NCBI RefSeq assembly: GCF_000024905.1
Contig: NC_013522.1
Span: 620,001-684,000 of the forward strand
Direction of reading: 5' to 3'
Source: Thermanaerovibrio acidaminovorans DSM 6589
GTDB lineage: Bacteria; Synergistota; Synergistia; Synergistales; Synergistaceae
DNA length: 64,000 bases
A program made the position numbers and the translations under genes. The notes below the pieces were generated by a model. It saw only the letters and a program-made list of their open reading frames with translations, searched no databases and had not been told where the DNA came from. Below are positions 32,566-42,093 of this stretch, piece by piece. How positions within the stretch are numbered: position 1 is the first letter of the stretch; each line of letters opens with the position of its first letter.

Positions 32566-33063
32566 TCAGCCGATCAGCAGGTTGGTTATGTTGAATATCC
32601 CACGGGTGTCCACCTTCTCCAGCATCCCCATCACCGACTCCCCGGTCTCCGGGTGGACCCAGTTGGGCTCTATGTGGGACAGGGGCACCAGGACGAAGGC
32701 CCTTTGGGGGATCCCCCGGTGGGGCACGTCCAGGTCCTGCCCATGGTAGACGGTGGACCCGGAGAATAGGATGTCTATGTCGATCTCCCTTGGGCCGTTC
32801 CTGAACCTCTCCATCCGCCCCATCTTGGCCTCCACCTCCTTGACCGTTTTGAGCATCTCCTGGGGGTCATCGGTGGGGCACTCCATGGTCACGCAGGCGT
32901 TCAGGAACGGGGGCTGGTCCTCGTATCCGAAGGGTGGGGTCTCAAAGACCGGGCTGGCCCGGAGCACCCTCCATCCCTGGGCGGTGAGGTGCTCCACCGC
33001 GGTTCGTAGGGCCCATAGCCGGTCCCCCAGGTTGGCCCCAAGGGCCAGCGTCACCTCAGTCAT
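32566..33063 (-). CDS. folK: 6-hydroxymethyl-7,8-dihydropterin pyrophosphokinase
   Basis: A 165-residue enzyme adding pyrophosphate to hydroxymethyldihydropterin in folate synthesis. LALGANLGDR opens the protein, ETPPFGYEDQPPFLNAC is the pterin site, and RNGPREIDIDILF contains the Mg/ATP aspartates. VPHRGIPQRAFVLVPL is also conserved. The ATG at 33063 is chosen for the AAAGGAGG upstream and overlaps the end of folP by 4 bases, so the two genes are translated together. Confidence 0.95.
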   Translation of the reverse strand: MTEVTLALGANLGDRLWALRTAVEHLTAQGWRVLRASPVFETPPFGYEDQPPFLNACVTMECPTDDPQEMLKTVKEVEAKMGRMERFRNGPREIDIDILFSGSTVYHGQDLDVPHRGIPQRAFVLVPLSHIEPNWVHPETGESVMGMLEKVDTRGIFNITNLLIG

Positions 33064-34274
33064 AGCCCTGCCTCCTTTACGGCTTCTATCATCTTTATGG
33101 TCTTGACGTTCTCCTCCACGTCGTGCACCCTGACCAGCGCAATCCCCCTCATTGCACACAGGGAGGTTATGGCCAGGGTCCCCTCCAGCCGGTCCTCCGG
33201 GTCCTTGGAGTCCGTGGCGATCCCAACGGTGCTCTTCCTGGAGGCCCCTATCAGGATGGGCCTGCCGTGGGTGGAGAAGGCCTCCAGCTGCCGCAGGATC
33301 TCCAGGTTATGCTGGTAGGTCTTGCCGAAGCCTATCCCCGGGTCCAGGATGATCCGGTCCCTGGGGATGCCCCCTCTCTCCGCCAGGTCCATTTGGTGCT
33401 CGAAGAAATCGGATATCTCCCCCAGCAGGTCCCGGTAGGTGGGGTTCTGTTGCATGTCCTTGGGGCGCCCCTTTATGTGCATGAGCACCAGGGCACACCC
33501 GCTATCCGCCACGGTCCTGGCCATCTCTGGGTCGAAGGATAGGCCGGAGATGTCGTTCACCATGTCCGCCCCCTCGGCGGCGCAGGCCCGGGCGGTGGCG
33601 CTTCGGTAGGTGTCCACCGATATTACCGCCTCCGGGAACTCCCGCCTTATGGCCCTGAGGGGGGGCAACATACGGGTCAGCTCCTCCTCTGGGCTCACCG
33701 GGTCCGAGCCGGGCCGGGTGGACTCCGCCCCCAGGTCCAGCACGTGGGCCCCCTGGCTCAGCATCCTCTCCGCCGTCTCCAGGGCCCCATCGGGCCCCTG
33801 GTGGCGGCTGCCGGGGAAGAAGGAGTCCGGGGTGAGGTTTATTATCCCCATAACCTTGGTGATCCTCCCCAGGGAGAGGACCCGGCCCCCGGGGAGGGGC
33901 ACCTCCCAGTTGGAAATATCGAGGTTGTCCAGGGCGGCTTTCAGGCCGCTTCGGACCTCCTCTAGGCCGAAGTAGGGCATGTGGGCCAGCTTTTCCTGCA
34001 GGCTACGAAGTTGCCCCGGGGTGCCCATCAGTATGACCCGGGTCCTGTACACCGTGCCGGCTATGGCGCCCCCGTGGACCACCGCGTCCCCGCCCCGCGC
34101 CAGGAGCTCCTGTTTCAGCGCGTTGGCGGCCCGGAAGTCCACCGGGCCCAGGCGGAGGCACAGCACCCCCCTCTTCCTCATGAAGTAGGGGACGCTCCTC
34201 AGGTCCGCTCCAACCTCTTTGACCCTGTGCTGTAGCTCCCTAGGGTCCCACATATCCAGTTTTTGTGGAATCAT
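33060..34274 (-). CDS. folP: Dihydropteroate synthase with N-terminal extension
   Basis: About 404 residues. The C-terminal 270 form the DHPS barrel joining para-aminobenzoate to the pterin: MGIINLTPDSFFPGS, LDLGAESTRPGSDPVSPEEE, VISVDTYRSATA, VNDISG, DPGIGFGKTYQHN, and IGASRKSTVG. The first 130 residues are an extra alpha/beta domain seen in several Gram-positive and Synergistota-type enzymes, of unknown role. The ATG at 34274 is preferred to the GTG at 34286 because GGGGTG then sits at a normal distance. It overlaps folK by 4 bases. Confidence 0.94.
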   Translation of the reverse strand: MIPQKLDMWDPRELQHRVKEVGADLRSVPYFMRKRGVLCLRLGPVDFRAANALKQELLARGGDAVVHGGAIAGTVYRTRVILMGTPGQLRSLQEKLAHMPYFGLEEVRSGLKAALDNLDISNWEVPLPGGRVLSLGRITKVMGIINLTPDSFFPGSRHQGPDGALETAERMLSQGAHVLDLGAESTRPGSDPVSPEEELTRMLPPLRAIRREFPEAVISVDTYRSATARACAAEGADMVNDISGLSFDPEMARTVADSGCALVLMHIKGRPKDMQQNPTYRDLLGEISDFFEHQMDLAERGGIPRDRIILDPGIGFGKTYQHNLEILRQLEAFSTHGRPILIGASRKSTVGIATDSKDPEDRLEGTLAITSLCAMRGIALVRVHDVEENVKTIKMIEAVKEAGL

Positions 34275-34376
34275 ATAAAGCTTCACCCCGTGGCTTTACA
34301 GGCGTTATGGGACCCATCCCGCCGGCGGGTCCGATAAATTGTACATTACCCGGGGGGCAATTTTTTTTGACCTGTC

Positions 34377-34405
34377 TTGACAATTGGCCGACTAGGGGGT
34401 AATTT
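34377..34405 (+). promoter_or_regulatory. Heat-shock operon promoter
   Basis: TTGACA (34377-34382), 17-base spacer, TAATTT (34400-34405). Initiation near 34413 puts the CIRCE element at about +12 to +38. Confidence 0.7.
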
Positions 34406-34423
34406 TAATGCCGTGTGGTGGTG

Positions 34424-34450
34424 TTAGCAGTCTCGCCAGTAGAGTGCCAA
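34424..34450 (+). promoter_or_regulatory. CIRCE operator (HrcA binding site)
   Basis: TTAGCAGTC, 9-base spacer, GAGTGCCAA. The known consensus is TTAGCACTC-N9-GAGTGCTAA; one base differs in each arm. Located between the promoter and hrcA, so HrcA should repress its own operon. Confidence 0.88.
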
Positions 34451-34469
34451 CGTTCCGGAGGTGGAGACG

Positions 34470-35483
34470 GTGCTTACCGAGCGGCAGCTTGAGATAGTCC
34501 TTTCGGTGGTCTACGAGTACATACGGAGCGGCGAGAGCGTGGGTTCCAGGACGGTCTCCAAGCGATATCTGAGCTCCCGCAGCCCCGCCACCATAAGGAA
34601 CGAGATGGCGGACCTGGAGGGGATGGGTTTCCTTGCCCAGCCCCATACCTCCGCGGGGAGGATCCCCACCACCCGGGCGTACCGGCTCTACGTGGACTCG
34701 GTATTGCAACGCCAGAGGCACTCCTCCGGGGTCGGTATCCCCCTGGCGGAGACCTTGATCCGCAAGAGGCGGGATCTTGAGGGCTTCCTGGACGAGGCCA
34801 GCGACCTGCTCGGCAGGCTAACCCACTACGTGGGGATAGGCGCCATAGCCCCCCTGAAGGACGTGGTGGTGAGGAGCGTTGGCTTCTTCAAGGTGGACAC
34901 CAGGAACGTGTTGCTGGTGGTGGTCCTGGAAGGTGGTCTGGTGCACCAGAAGGTGATCACCGTCCCTTGGGAGCTCTCCTCCGACGAGCTGGAGGAGCTC
35001 TCCAGGAGGCTGAACTTGGTGGCCTCCGGCAGGCCTTGGGGGGAGGTAAAGAGCGCCCTGGAGGGGTACCTGATGGGTGAGCTCTCCCGGTTCTCCGAGG
35101 CGTGCAGGCTGGCCATAGCCACCCTGGGGGAGATGTTGGGCTCCAGCCCGGTCAAGGTCTTCACCGGTCGGGTCAGTCAGATGCTCAACCTGCCGGACTT
35201 CCAGGACCTTAGCCGTCTCAAGGCCTTCTTCTCCCTGCTGGAGCAGGAGGAGGAGCTGGCGGATCTGGTGGCTCGCCACTCCCTGGGTAACGGGGTCAGC
35301 GTGGTGATAGGCGAGGAGGCCCAGAGGCCCGGTCTCGAGGAGTGCTCGCTGGTGTTGGCCTCCAGCCCCAGGGGGGGAGCCAAGGCGATAGTGGGCATAT
35401 TGGGGCCCAAGAGGATGGATTACGAGAGGGTCATAGCCTTGCTTGAAAACGTGGCAAAGGCCATGGAGGATGTGGAGGATTAG
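34470..35483 (+). CDS. hrcA: Heat-inducible transcription repressor HrcA
   Basis: A 337-residue repressor that binds CIRCE and is kept active by GroEL. The N-terminal winged helix shows VGSRTVSKRYLSSRSPATIRNEMADLE (split residues 27-53) and GFLAQPHTSAGRIPTTRAYRLYVD. The C-terminal GAF-like domain has VLVVVLEGGLVHQKVI-type strands and IGEEAQRPGLEECSLV. The GTG at 34470 is chosen because GGAGG lies 8 bases upstream. First gene of hrcA-grpE-dnaK-dnaJ. Confidence 0.95.
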   Translation: MLTERQLEIVLSVVYEYIRSGESVGSRTVSKRYLSSRSPATIRNEMADLEGMGFLAQPHTSAGRIPTTRAYRLYVDSVLQRQRHSSGVGIPLAETLIRKRRDLEGFLDEASDLLGRLTHYVGIGAIAPLKDVVVRSVGFFKVDTRNVLLVVVLEGGLVHQKVITVPWELSSDELEELSRRLNLVASGRPWGEVKSALEGYLMGELSRFSEACRLAIATLGEMLGSSPVKVFTGRVSQMLNLPDFQDLSRLKAFFSLLEQEEELADLVARHSLGNGVSVVIGEEAQRPGLEECSLVLASSPRGGAKAIVGILGPKRMDYERVIALLENVAKAMEDVED

Positions 35484-35486
35484 ATC

Positions 35487-36056
35487 ATGGACAGGGAGCA
35501 CGTATCTGGGGTGGAGCCACTGGAGGATCAGGACCTGGCGGGGCTCGCCAAGGTGGAGTTGGTGGAGATGATTCGTGGTAGGGATAGGGACCTGAAGCGG
35601 GTGGAGGAGGAGCTCGAGAGGCTCAGGGCCAGCTACGACGACCTGATGGGGGAGGCCCAGAGGAACAAGGCGGACTTCGCCAACTACGTTCGCCGTGTGG
35701 AGAGGGACCGGGAGCTGGACAGGAAGCGTTCCGCCGAGTCGGCGGTGATGGCTCTTCTCCCGGTTCTGGACAACCTGGAGAGGACCTTGTCGTCCTGTAG
35801 GGACCAGGAGGACCCCATATTCAAGGGGGTCCAGATGGTGACCCGCCAGTTCCTGTCCGCCCTGGAGTCCCTGGGGCTTGAGTGCATATCCGTGGAGGGC
35901 AGGTTCGACCCGGCGGTGCACCATGCGGTGGACTTCGAGGAGACCCAGGACCCGGATAGGGAGGGGCTCATCGTGGCGGAGCTGCAGAGGGGCTACCTGC
36001 TGGGCGGCAAGGTGATAAGGCCCGCCCTGGTCAGGGTGGCCAAACTCAAGGATTAG
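35487..36056 (+). CDS. grpE: Nucleotide exchange factor GrpE
   Basis: A 189-residue DnaK cochaperone releasing ADP. A long N-terminal coiled coil (about residues 15-90, rich in Glu, Arg and Lys) carries RNKADFANYVRRVERDRE. The C-terminal beta-wing carries FDPAVHHAVDFEE and LQRGYLLGGKVIRPALVRVAK. It starts 3 bases after hrcA. Size and order are standard. Confidence 0.96.
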   Translation: MDREHVSGVEPLEDQDLAGLAKVELVEMIRGRDRDLKRVEEELERLRASYDDLMGEAQRNKADFANYVRRVERDRELDRKRSAESAVMALLPVLDNLERTLSSCRDQEDPIFKGVQMVTRQFLSALESLGLECISVEGRFDPAVHHAVDFEETQDPDREGLIVAELQRGYLLGGKVIRPALVRVAKLKD

Positions 36057-36114
36057 CGATCCATCTGTTTCTCTATATACTAAAAGCTAAAAATTCGAAA
36101 GAGGGTGTGAATCC

Positions 36115-37917
36115 ATGGGAAAGGTTATAGGAATAGACTTGGGGACCACCAACAGCTGTGTGGCGGTCAAGGAGGGTGACAACATAACGGTCATCCCCAA
36201 CGCGGAGGGCAACAGGACCACCCCGTCGGTGGTGGCCTTCACCAAGGATGGGGAGAGGCTGGTGGGCCAGCTGGCCAAGCGGCAGGCCATAGTCAACGCG
36301 GATCGGACCATAATCTCCATCAAGAGGAAGATGGGGACCGACTACAAGGTCAACATCGACGGCAAGTCCTACACTCCCCAGGAGATCTCCGCCATGATCC
36401 TTCAGAAGCTGAAGAAGGACGCGGAGGACTACCTTGGTGAGCCGGTGACCCAGGCGGTCATAACCTGCCCCGCCTACTTCACCGATGCCCAGCGTCAGGC
36501 CACCAAGGACGCGGGCACCATAGCGGGGCTCGAGGTGCTTAGGGTCATCAACGAGCCAACCGCCGCGTGTCTCGCCTACGGGGTAAACAAGGAGGGGGAC
36601 CACAAGATCCTGGTGTTCGACCTTGGGGGCGGAACCTTCGACGTGTCCATCCTGGACGTGGGTGACGGGGTGTTCGAAGTGATGGCCACGTCGGGGGACA
36701 ACCATCTGGGCGGCGACGACTGGGACATGCGGATCGTGGACTGGATGATCGACGAGTTCCGCAAGGCGGAGGGCATAGACTTGAGGAACGACAAGATGGC
36801 CTTCCAGCGTCTCCGGGAGGCGGCGGAGAAGGCCAAGATAGAGCTGTCCTCCATGACGGAGACCACCATATCGCTACCCTTCATAACCGCGGATCAGAAC
36901 GGTCCCAAGCACCTGGAGCTTACCCTCACCCGGGCCAAGTTCGAGGACATGACCCAGGACCTGCTGGAGAGGACCGTGGCCCCCACCAAGAGGGCCCTGG
37001 AGGATGCGGGTCTAACCGCCTCCCAGATAGACAAGGTGCTCCTGGTGGGGGGCTCCACCCGGATGCCAATGGTGCAGCGGAAGGTGAAGGAGCTCCTGGG
37101 CAAGGAGCCCACCAAGGGGATCAACCCGGACGAGTGCGTGGCGGTTGGTGCCGCCATCCAGGGGGCGGTTTTGAGCGGTGAGAAGAGCGGCATAGTCTTG
37201 GTGGACGTCACCCCCCTGTCGCTGGGTCTCGAGACCCTGGGAGGGGTGTTCACCAAGATAATCGAGCGGAACACCGCCATCCCCTGCTCCAAGTCCCAGG
37301 TGTTCACCACCGCGGCGGATAACCAGCCCCAGGTGGAGATAAGGGTTCTCCAGGGGGAGCGTCCCATGGCGAACGACAACGTTGAGCTGGGTAGGTTCAT
37401 CCTGGATGGGATCCCCCCCGCACCCCGTGGGGTCCCTCAGATCGAGGTCACCTTCGAGGTGGACGCCAACGGCATAGTGAACGTAACCGCCAAGGACAAG
37501 GGGACCGGCAAGGCCCAGCACATAACCATCCAGTCCTCCAGGCTCTCTGAGGCGGAGATCGAGCGCCTGCGTAGGGAGGCGGAGCAGCACGAGGAGGAGG
37601 ACCGGCGGAAGAAGGAGCTGGCGGAGGCCCGCAACGAGGCGGAGAGCTTCGTCTACAACACCGAGAAGACCCTGAAGGACCTGGGGGACAAGCTGACCCC
37701 CGAGGAGAGGGCCCCCATAGAGGAGAAGATAAGGCAACTCCGGGAGCTGACCGCCAAGGAGGATGCCGCCGCCATAAGGGGTGGCATCGAGGAGCTCACC
37801 AAGGCCCTTCACGGGATCTCCCAGAAGATATACTCCCAGGGGCAGCAGGGCGCCCAGGATCCGTCCTCCCAGGGCGGTTCGGTGGACGCGGACTTCAAGG
37901 ACGCCGGAAGGGCGTAA
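36115..37917 (+). CDS. dnaK: Chaperone DnaK (Hsp70)
   Basis: A 600-residue Hsp70. The ATPase domain has [42 protein letters not shown] and [14 protein letters not shown]. The substrate domain starts after [14 protein letters not shown], and the helical lid holds the coiled [18 protein letters not shown]. The C-terminus ends in an Asp-rich [11 protein letters not shown] tail. An AAAGAGGGTG site lies before the ATG. It is slightly shorter than the E. coli protein (638). Confidence 0.98.
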   Translation: MGKVIGIDLGTTNSCVAVKEGDNITVIPNAEGNRTTPSVVAFTKDGERLVGQLAKRQAIVNADRTIISIKRKMGTDYKVNIDGKSYTPQEISAMILQKLKKDAEDYLGEPVTQAVITCPAYFTDAQRQATKDAGTIAGLEVLRVINEPTAACLAYGVNKEGDHKILVFDLGGGTFDVSILDVGDGVFEVMATSGDNHLGGDDWDMRIVDWMIDEFRKAEGIDLRNDKMAFQRLREAAEKAKIELSSMTETTISLPFITADQNGPKHLELTLTRAKFEDMTQDLLERTVAPTKRALEDAGLTASQIDKVLLVGGSTRMPMVQRKVKELLGKEPTKGINPDECVAVGAAIQGAVLSGEKSGIVLVDVTPLSLGLETLGGVFTKIIERNTAIPCSKSQVFTTAADNQPQVEIRVLQGERPMANDNVELGRFILDGIPPAPRGVPQIEVTFEVDANGIVNVTAKDKGTGKAQHITIQSSRLSEAEIERLRREAEQHEEEDRRKKELAEARNEAESFVYNTEKTLKDLGDKLTPEERAPIEEKIRQLRELTAKEDAAAIRGGIEELTKALHGISQKIYSQGQQGAQDPSSQGGSVDADFKDAGRA

Positions 37918-37926
37918 GGGGGGACC

Positions 37927-39081
37927 TTGGCAGTGGCTGCTCCGGGACGCAAGGACTATTATGAGATACTGGGAGTCTCCCGGGAGGCCACGTCGGAGGA
38001 GATAAAGAAGGCCTACCGCAAGCTGGCCCGGAAGTACCATCCGGACGCCAACCCGGACGACAAGGATGCGGAGGCCAAGTTCAAGGAGATCAACGAGGCT
38101 TACGAGGTCTTGAGCGATCCCGCCAAGCGGTCTCAGTACGACCAGTTCGGGTACGTGGGGGACGCCCCTCCGGGGGGCAACCCCTTCGAGGGCTTCGGCG
38201 GGTTCGGTGGGGATCCGTTCGGGGACCTCTTCGGCGATCTTTTTGATAGCTTCTTCGGGGGAATGGGTGGGCGCCCTGGCCGGGGTTCCACCGCCCCCCG
38301 CAGGGGTGCCGACGTGGAGACGGTGATCCAGGTCACCCTTGAGGAGGTCTTTCGGGGGGCCGTTAAAGAGCTCACCATACCCCGCTGGGAGACCTGTGAA
38401 AGGTGCGGCGGCTCCGGGGCGGAGCCCGGGAGCGAGCCCGAGACGTGTCCCACCTGCGGCGGTCGGGGGCAGGTGGAGCAGGCCATGAGGACCCCCTTCG
38501 GCCAGTTCGTCCAGGTGAACACCTGCCCCCGTTGCTCCGGCCGCGGAAGGGTCATAAAATCTCCTTGCCGGCAGTGCAAGGGCCAGGGGCGTGTTAGGGT
38601 GCCCCACAAGGTGGAGGTCCGGATACCCCGGGGGGTCGAGACCGGCACCAGGCTGAGGATACCCGGTGAGGGCGAGGCGGGCCTGAACGGGGGGCCCAAC
38701 GGGGATCTGTTCCTGGTGGTGGAGGTCATGCCCCACGGATCCCTGGAGAGGAACGGGGCGGACCTGTACACCCGGATAACCTTAGCGTTCCCCCAGGCGG
38801 CCCTGGGGACAGAGGTGCCCATAAAGACCCTGGAAGGGGAGGAGAGGGTGGAGGTCCCTCCGGGGACCCAGCCGGGCTCGGTGCTGAGGATCAAGGGGAG
38901 GGGCATGCCCCGGATGAACGGCGGCCGGGGCGACCTGGTGGTCCAGGTCCGGGTGGAGGTCCCCAAGAACCTGACCGAGCGACAGCGGGCCCTTCTTCAG
39001 GCCCTGGCTCAGGAGATGAACGTCAAGGTGAGGCAGGAAGAGGGTATACTAGACAAGCTGAAGGGCTTTTTCGGGGGGTAG
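37927..39081 (+). CDS. dnaJ: Chaperone DnaJ (Hsp40)
   Basis: A 384-residue class A J-protein. The J domain has [12 protein letters not shown] and the HPD motif in KYHPDANP. A Gly/Phe-rich linker follows ([16 protein letters not shown]). The four zinc-finger repeats are [24 protein letters not shown] and CRQCKGQG, and then the two substrate domains. Start TTG 37927, with a GTG two codons in (37933) as an alternative better spaced from AAGGGGGG. Last gene of the CIRCE operon. Confidence 0.96.
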   Translation: MAVAAPGRKDYYEILGVSREATSEEIKKAYRKLARKYHPDANPDDKDAEAKFKEINEAYEVLSDPAKRSQYDQFGYVGDAPPGGNPFEGFGGFGGDPFGDLFGDLFDSFFGGMGGRPGRGSTAPRRGADVETVIQVTLEEVFRGAVKELTIPRWETCERCGGSGAEPGSEPETCPTCGGRGQVEQAMRTPFGQFVQVNTCPRCSGRGRVIKSPCRQCKGQGRVRVPHKVEVRIPRGVETGTRLRIPGEGEAGLNGGPNGDLFLVVEVMPHGSLERNGADLYTRITLAFPQAALGTEVPIKTLEGEERVEVPPGTQPGSVLRIKGRGMPRMNGGRGDLVVQVRVEVPKNLTERQRALLQALAQEMNVKVRQEEGILDKLKGFFGG

Positions 39082-39090
39082 GATCTCCGC

Positions 39091-39121
39091 GGGGGAAGTG
39101 CTCTTGGCGCTTCCCCCTTTT
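39091..39121 (+). terminator. Terminator after dnaJ
   Basis: An 11-bp stem GGGGGAAGTGC with GCGCTTCCCCC (one G-U), 5-base loop, then TTTT. It ends the heat-shock operon. Confidence 0.82.
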
Positions 39122-39148
39122 GGACTTTCGGAGGAGAGGTGTTGAACT

Positions 39149-40015
39149 TTGGGCTCGTTCTGGTGGTACATAACCCTCAAGGGTCCCGATGGTTCCGAGG
39201 AGGCGCTCATGTCCGCCGCGGACCTGGCGGGGAGCTGCGGTTCGGAGATACAGGAGCTTCCAGAGGGGGTCCGGATCCGCTACTACTTCCTGTCCTCCAA
39301 CGACCTGGGGTACTGGCAGATGCGGCTGCTCGAGGCCCTGGGCGACGGGGTGGACGTGGAGGTGGAGGATTCGGGCAAGCTGGAGAACCAGCAGTGGTAC
39401 CGGGTCTGCGAGGAGGGCTTCACCCCCGTGGAGGCCGGCAGGGGGTTCATAATAACCGCCCCGTGGCACGCCCAGTCCTGCGGCTCGGACAGGATCCCGC
39501 TGATCATAAAGCCCGGTAGCGCCTTCGGCACCGGCTACCACGAGAGCACCAGGATAGCCCTTGGCCTGTTGGAGGATGCCCGGGAAATGTTGGGCCCGGG
39601 CTTCACCCTTCTGGATGTGGGCACCGGCTCGGGGATACTGGCCATAGGGGCCATCAAACTGGGGGCCGGCACCGTGTACGCCAGGGACCTGGATGGCACG
39701 GTCCTTCCGGAGCTTCGTGAGAACCTGGAGCTGAACCACCTGGAGGGGGCGGTCCAGTTCGAGGAAGGGGATCTGCTAAAGGGCTTCCAGCACCGGGTGG
39801 ATCTGATCACCGCCAACATCCTGAAGGACCCGCTTATAAGCATGCTACCCCATGTTCACGGGGTGCTGAGCCCCCGGGGCCTCTGCGTCTTCTCCGGCCT
39901 GCTCCTGTCCGAGAGGGAGGAGTTCCTGTCCGCCCTGGAGGCCAACCGCCTCCGGCCGGAGAAGGAGTCATCCCAGGGCGATTGGTGGGGTGTCCTTGCA
40001 TCGAATAAGGCTTGA
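39149..40015 (+). CDS. prmA: Ribosomal protein L11 methyltransferase
   Basis: A 288-residue SAM-dependent methyltransferase. The N-terminal domain binds L11 and the C-terminal catalytic domain has PGSAFGTGYHESTRIAL, LLDVGTGSGILAIGAIKLGA (SAM motif I) and LITANILKDPLISMLP, in place of the NPPY-like motif. TTG start with GGAGGAGAGG upstream. It is a common neighbour of dnaJ in Firmicutes-like gene orders. It overlaps the start of rsmE by up to 26 bases. Confidence 0.92.
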   Translation: MGSFWWYITLKGPDGSEEALMSAADLAGSCGSEIQELPEGVRIRYYFLSSNDLGYWQMRLLEALGDGVDVEVEDSGKLENQQWYRVCEEGFTPVEAGRGFIITAPWHAQSCGSDRIPLIIKPGSAFGTGYHESTRIALGLLEDAREMLGPGFTLLDVGTGSGILAIGAIKLGAGTVYARDLDGTVLPELRENLELNHLEGAVQFEEGDLLKGFQHRVDLITANILKDPLISMLPHVHGVLSPRGLCVFSGLLLSEREEFLSALEANRLRPEKESSQGDWWGVLASNKA

Positions 40016-40715
40016 GCCCTGCGAGAGGCTCTTCCCCGGCAGGTACCGGCTGGACCCTCAGCAGGCCAGGCACCTTGTTAAGGTGCTTAGGTGCTACACC
40101 GGGGCCCTGGTGGAGGGATTGGAGGAGGGCCGGAGGGTTATCCTGCGGCTTTCGGTGTCCAACGGAGTGGTGGAGGCCAAAGAGGTGGTTGACCAGGAGG
40201 ACCTGGGGGGGTATGCCTCCCGGGTGGTCCTCCTGGTGGGGCTGTTGAAGGCGGACCAGTGGGACCAGGTCTTGAGGTTCTCCTGCGAGCTGGGGGTGGA
40301 CCAGATAGTTCCCGTTATCTGCGAGAGGTCCGTTCCCCGGCCGGACGACTGGCACCGGAAGGTCCAACGATATCGGCGGATCCTGCTGGAGTCCACCAGG
40401 CAGTGTGGGGCCCTTCGTCCACCCACCATAGGGGATCTGGTCTCCCTGCGGGAGCTGGACCCATCGGGGCTACCGGAGCTGAGGCTGGGGGCCTTCCTTG
40501 CCGATGGGGCGGTGCCCATTGGGGAGGTGGTTCCCTGCGGTGACGTTGCCCTGGCGGTGGGGCCCGAGGGGGACTGGGCCCCCTGGGAGGCGGAGGCCCT
40601 GATCGGGATGGGGTTCAGGCCCGTCTCCCTGGGGCCTAGGGTTCTTCGGGCCTCCACCGCGGTGGCCGCCGCGGTGAGCCTGGTTCGACTCTCGTCCTGG
40701 GGGGTGGAGAGGTGA
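39990..40715 (+). CDS. rsmE: 16S rRNA (uracil-1498-N3)-methyltransferase
   Basis: A 241-residue SPOUT methyltransferase. The N-terminal PUA-like part has ARHLVKVLRCYTG. The knotted C-terminal domain shows ESTRQCGALRPP, LAVGPEGDWAPWEAEAL and SLGPRVLRASTAVAAAVSL, the usual SAM-binding knot. The GTG at 39990 lies inside the prmA end; a TTG at 39996 is an alternative. It overlaps mtaB by 4 bases, forming a tight prmA-rsmE-mtaB set. Confidence 0.93.
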   Translation: MSLHRIRLEPCERLFPGRYRLDPQQARHLVKVLRCYTGALVEGLEEGRRVILRLSVSNGVVEAKEVVDQEDLGGYASRVVLLVGLLKADQWDQVLRFSCELGVDQIVPVICERSVPRPDDWHRKVQRYRRILLESTRQCGALRPPTIGDLVSLRELDPSGLPELRLGAFLADGAVPIGEVVPCGDVALAVGPEGDWAPWEAEALIGMGFRPVSLGPRVLRASTAVAAAVSLVRLSSWGVER

Positions 40716-42031
40716 GCCGCCCCTTTAGGTTTAAGGTGATCTCCCATGGATGCAGGGTGAACCAGTACGAGGGGGATGCCCTGGCGGCGGAGCTGGAGGC
40801 GGCGGGGGGGATCCCTTCCGCCCCGGAGGAGGCGGACTGCCTGGTGCTGGTGAGCTGTGCGGTCACCGCCGAGGCGGAGAGGAAGACCCGCCAGGAGCTC
40901 CGGCGTCTCAAGCGCAGGAGCCCAGGGGCCCTACTGGTGGTCTGTGGCTGCTGGGTCAACCGGGTCTCCGACCAGGACCTGGAGTCCATGGGGGTGGACG
41001 TGGCGGTGTCCAACGGCCTCAAGGGCACCATACCGGGCCTGGTGGAGAGGCACCTTCATGGGTTCCCGGTGGGAGGGGTCTACAGGTCCTCCGCCGCCGG
41101 GTGGGATCCCCTGTCCCTCCGAAGGACCACCCGGCACACCAGGGCCTTCGTCAAGGTCCAGGACGGTTGCTCCAGGGGCTGCACCTACTGCATAGTGCCC
41201 AAGCTCCGGGGGCCCTCGATCTCCCGTCCTTTCCAGGAGGTGTTGTCCGAGGTGAGGTCCCTGGTTGAGTCCGGGGCCCTGGAGGTGGTCCTCACCGGGG
41301 TGCACCTGGGGGACTACCGGTGGGACGGCCTTGACCTGGCGGACCTGGTGAGGGCCCTGTCCTCCGTGGAGGGACTTGGGCGGATCCGCTTCGGGTCCAT
41401 AGAGCCCTTCGGGCTGTCCCAACGGCTCCTGGAGGCCCTTGGGGGGAGCCGGTCCTTCATGCCCCACCTTCACGTACCCCTTCAGAGCGGGGACGACCAG
41501 GTCTTGAGAAGGATGGGCAGGGGTTACGGTGGATCGGACTACGTTGAGATGGTTCGCAGGGCCCGGCAGGTCCTGGGGGATGACCTCCACGTGAGCGCCG
41601 ACGTGATGGTGGGCTTCCCAGGGGAGGACCAGGTGGCCTTCGACAACACCCTGAGGGTTCTGGAGGAGGCTCGGGTGGGGCGCCTTCACGTCTTTCCCTA
41701 CTCCCCAAGACCTGGCACCGCGGCCTACCATTGGCCCAGGCCCCAGGATGATACGGTGAGGGAGCGGGTCCAGCGCCTGTTGGAGTTTGGGAGGCGCTCC
41801 CTCGGGGATTTCGCCCGGGGGTTCGTGGGCCGGGAGGTCCGGGTCCTGGTGGAGAGGGTGGAGGATCGGATTGGGGACGGCCTTGCGGAGCCGTTCCTCC
41901 GGGTCCGATTCCCCTATGAGGGTCCACCGGGGCGGGTGGTGTCCGTGGTGCCCACCGGGGAGGTGGAGGGCCTCCTGGTGGTTGGGGACCGGGCGTTTGA
42001 ATCCCCCGGGGACCTGTTATATCCTCTATAG
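40712..42031 (+). CDS. mtaB: tRNA t6A37 methylthiotransferase MtaB
   Basis: A 439-residue radical SAM enzyme that methylthiolates t6A37 in ANN-decoding tRNAs. The N-terminal domain holds auxiliary cluster cysteines in SHGCRVNQYE, VSCAVTAEAERK and CGCWVNR. The radical SAM cluster motif is DGCSRGCTYCIVPKLRGPSI (CxxxCxxC). The C-terminal TRAM-like region is recognisable by VRVLVERVED. MtaB is favoured over MiaB by the CRVNQYE and RGPSISR signatures. Confidence 0.92.
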   Translation: MSRPFRFKVISHGCRVNQYEGDALAAELEAAGGIPSAPEEADCLVLVSCAVTAEAERKTRQELRRLKRRSPGALLVVCGCWVNRVSDQDLESMGVDVAVSNGLKGTIPGLVERHLHGFPVGGVYRSSAAGWDPLSLRRTTRHTRAFVKVQDGCSRGCTYCIVPKLRGPSISRPFQEVLSEVRSLVESGALEVVLTGVHLGDYRWDGLDLADLVRALSSVEGLGRIRFGSIEPFGLSQRLLEALGGSRSFMPHLHVPLQSGDDQVLRRMGRGYGGSDYVEMVRRARQVLGDDLHVSADVMVGFPGEDQVAFDNTLRVLEEARVGRLHVFPYSPRPGTAAYHWPRPQDDTVRERVQRLLEFGRRSLGDFARGFVGREVRVLVERVEDRIGDGLAEPFLRVRFPYEGPPGRVVSVVPTGEVEGLLVVGDRAFESPGDLLYPL

Positions 42032-42093
42032 GTTTACGAGTTTCGGTTTCTCTGGGTGGCGTAGGGGCCCTTCGCTTCGCGGGAGGTGAGATC

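Noticed and set aside
37012-38736. Long minus-strand frame opposite dnaK and dnaJ
   Set aside because: Low-complexity Gly/Leu/Pro/His composition without motifs, antisense to two certain genes.
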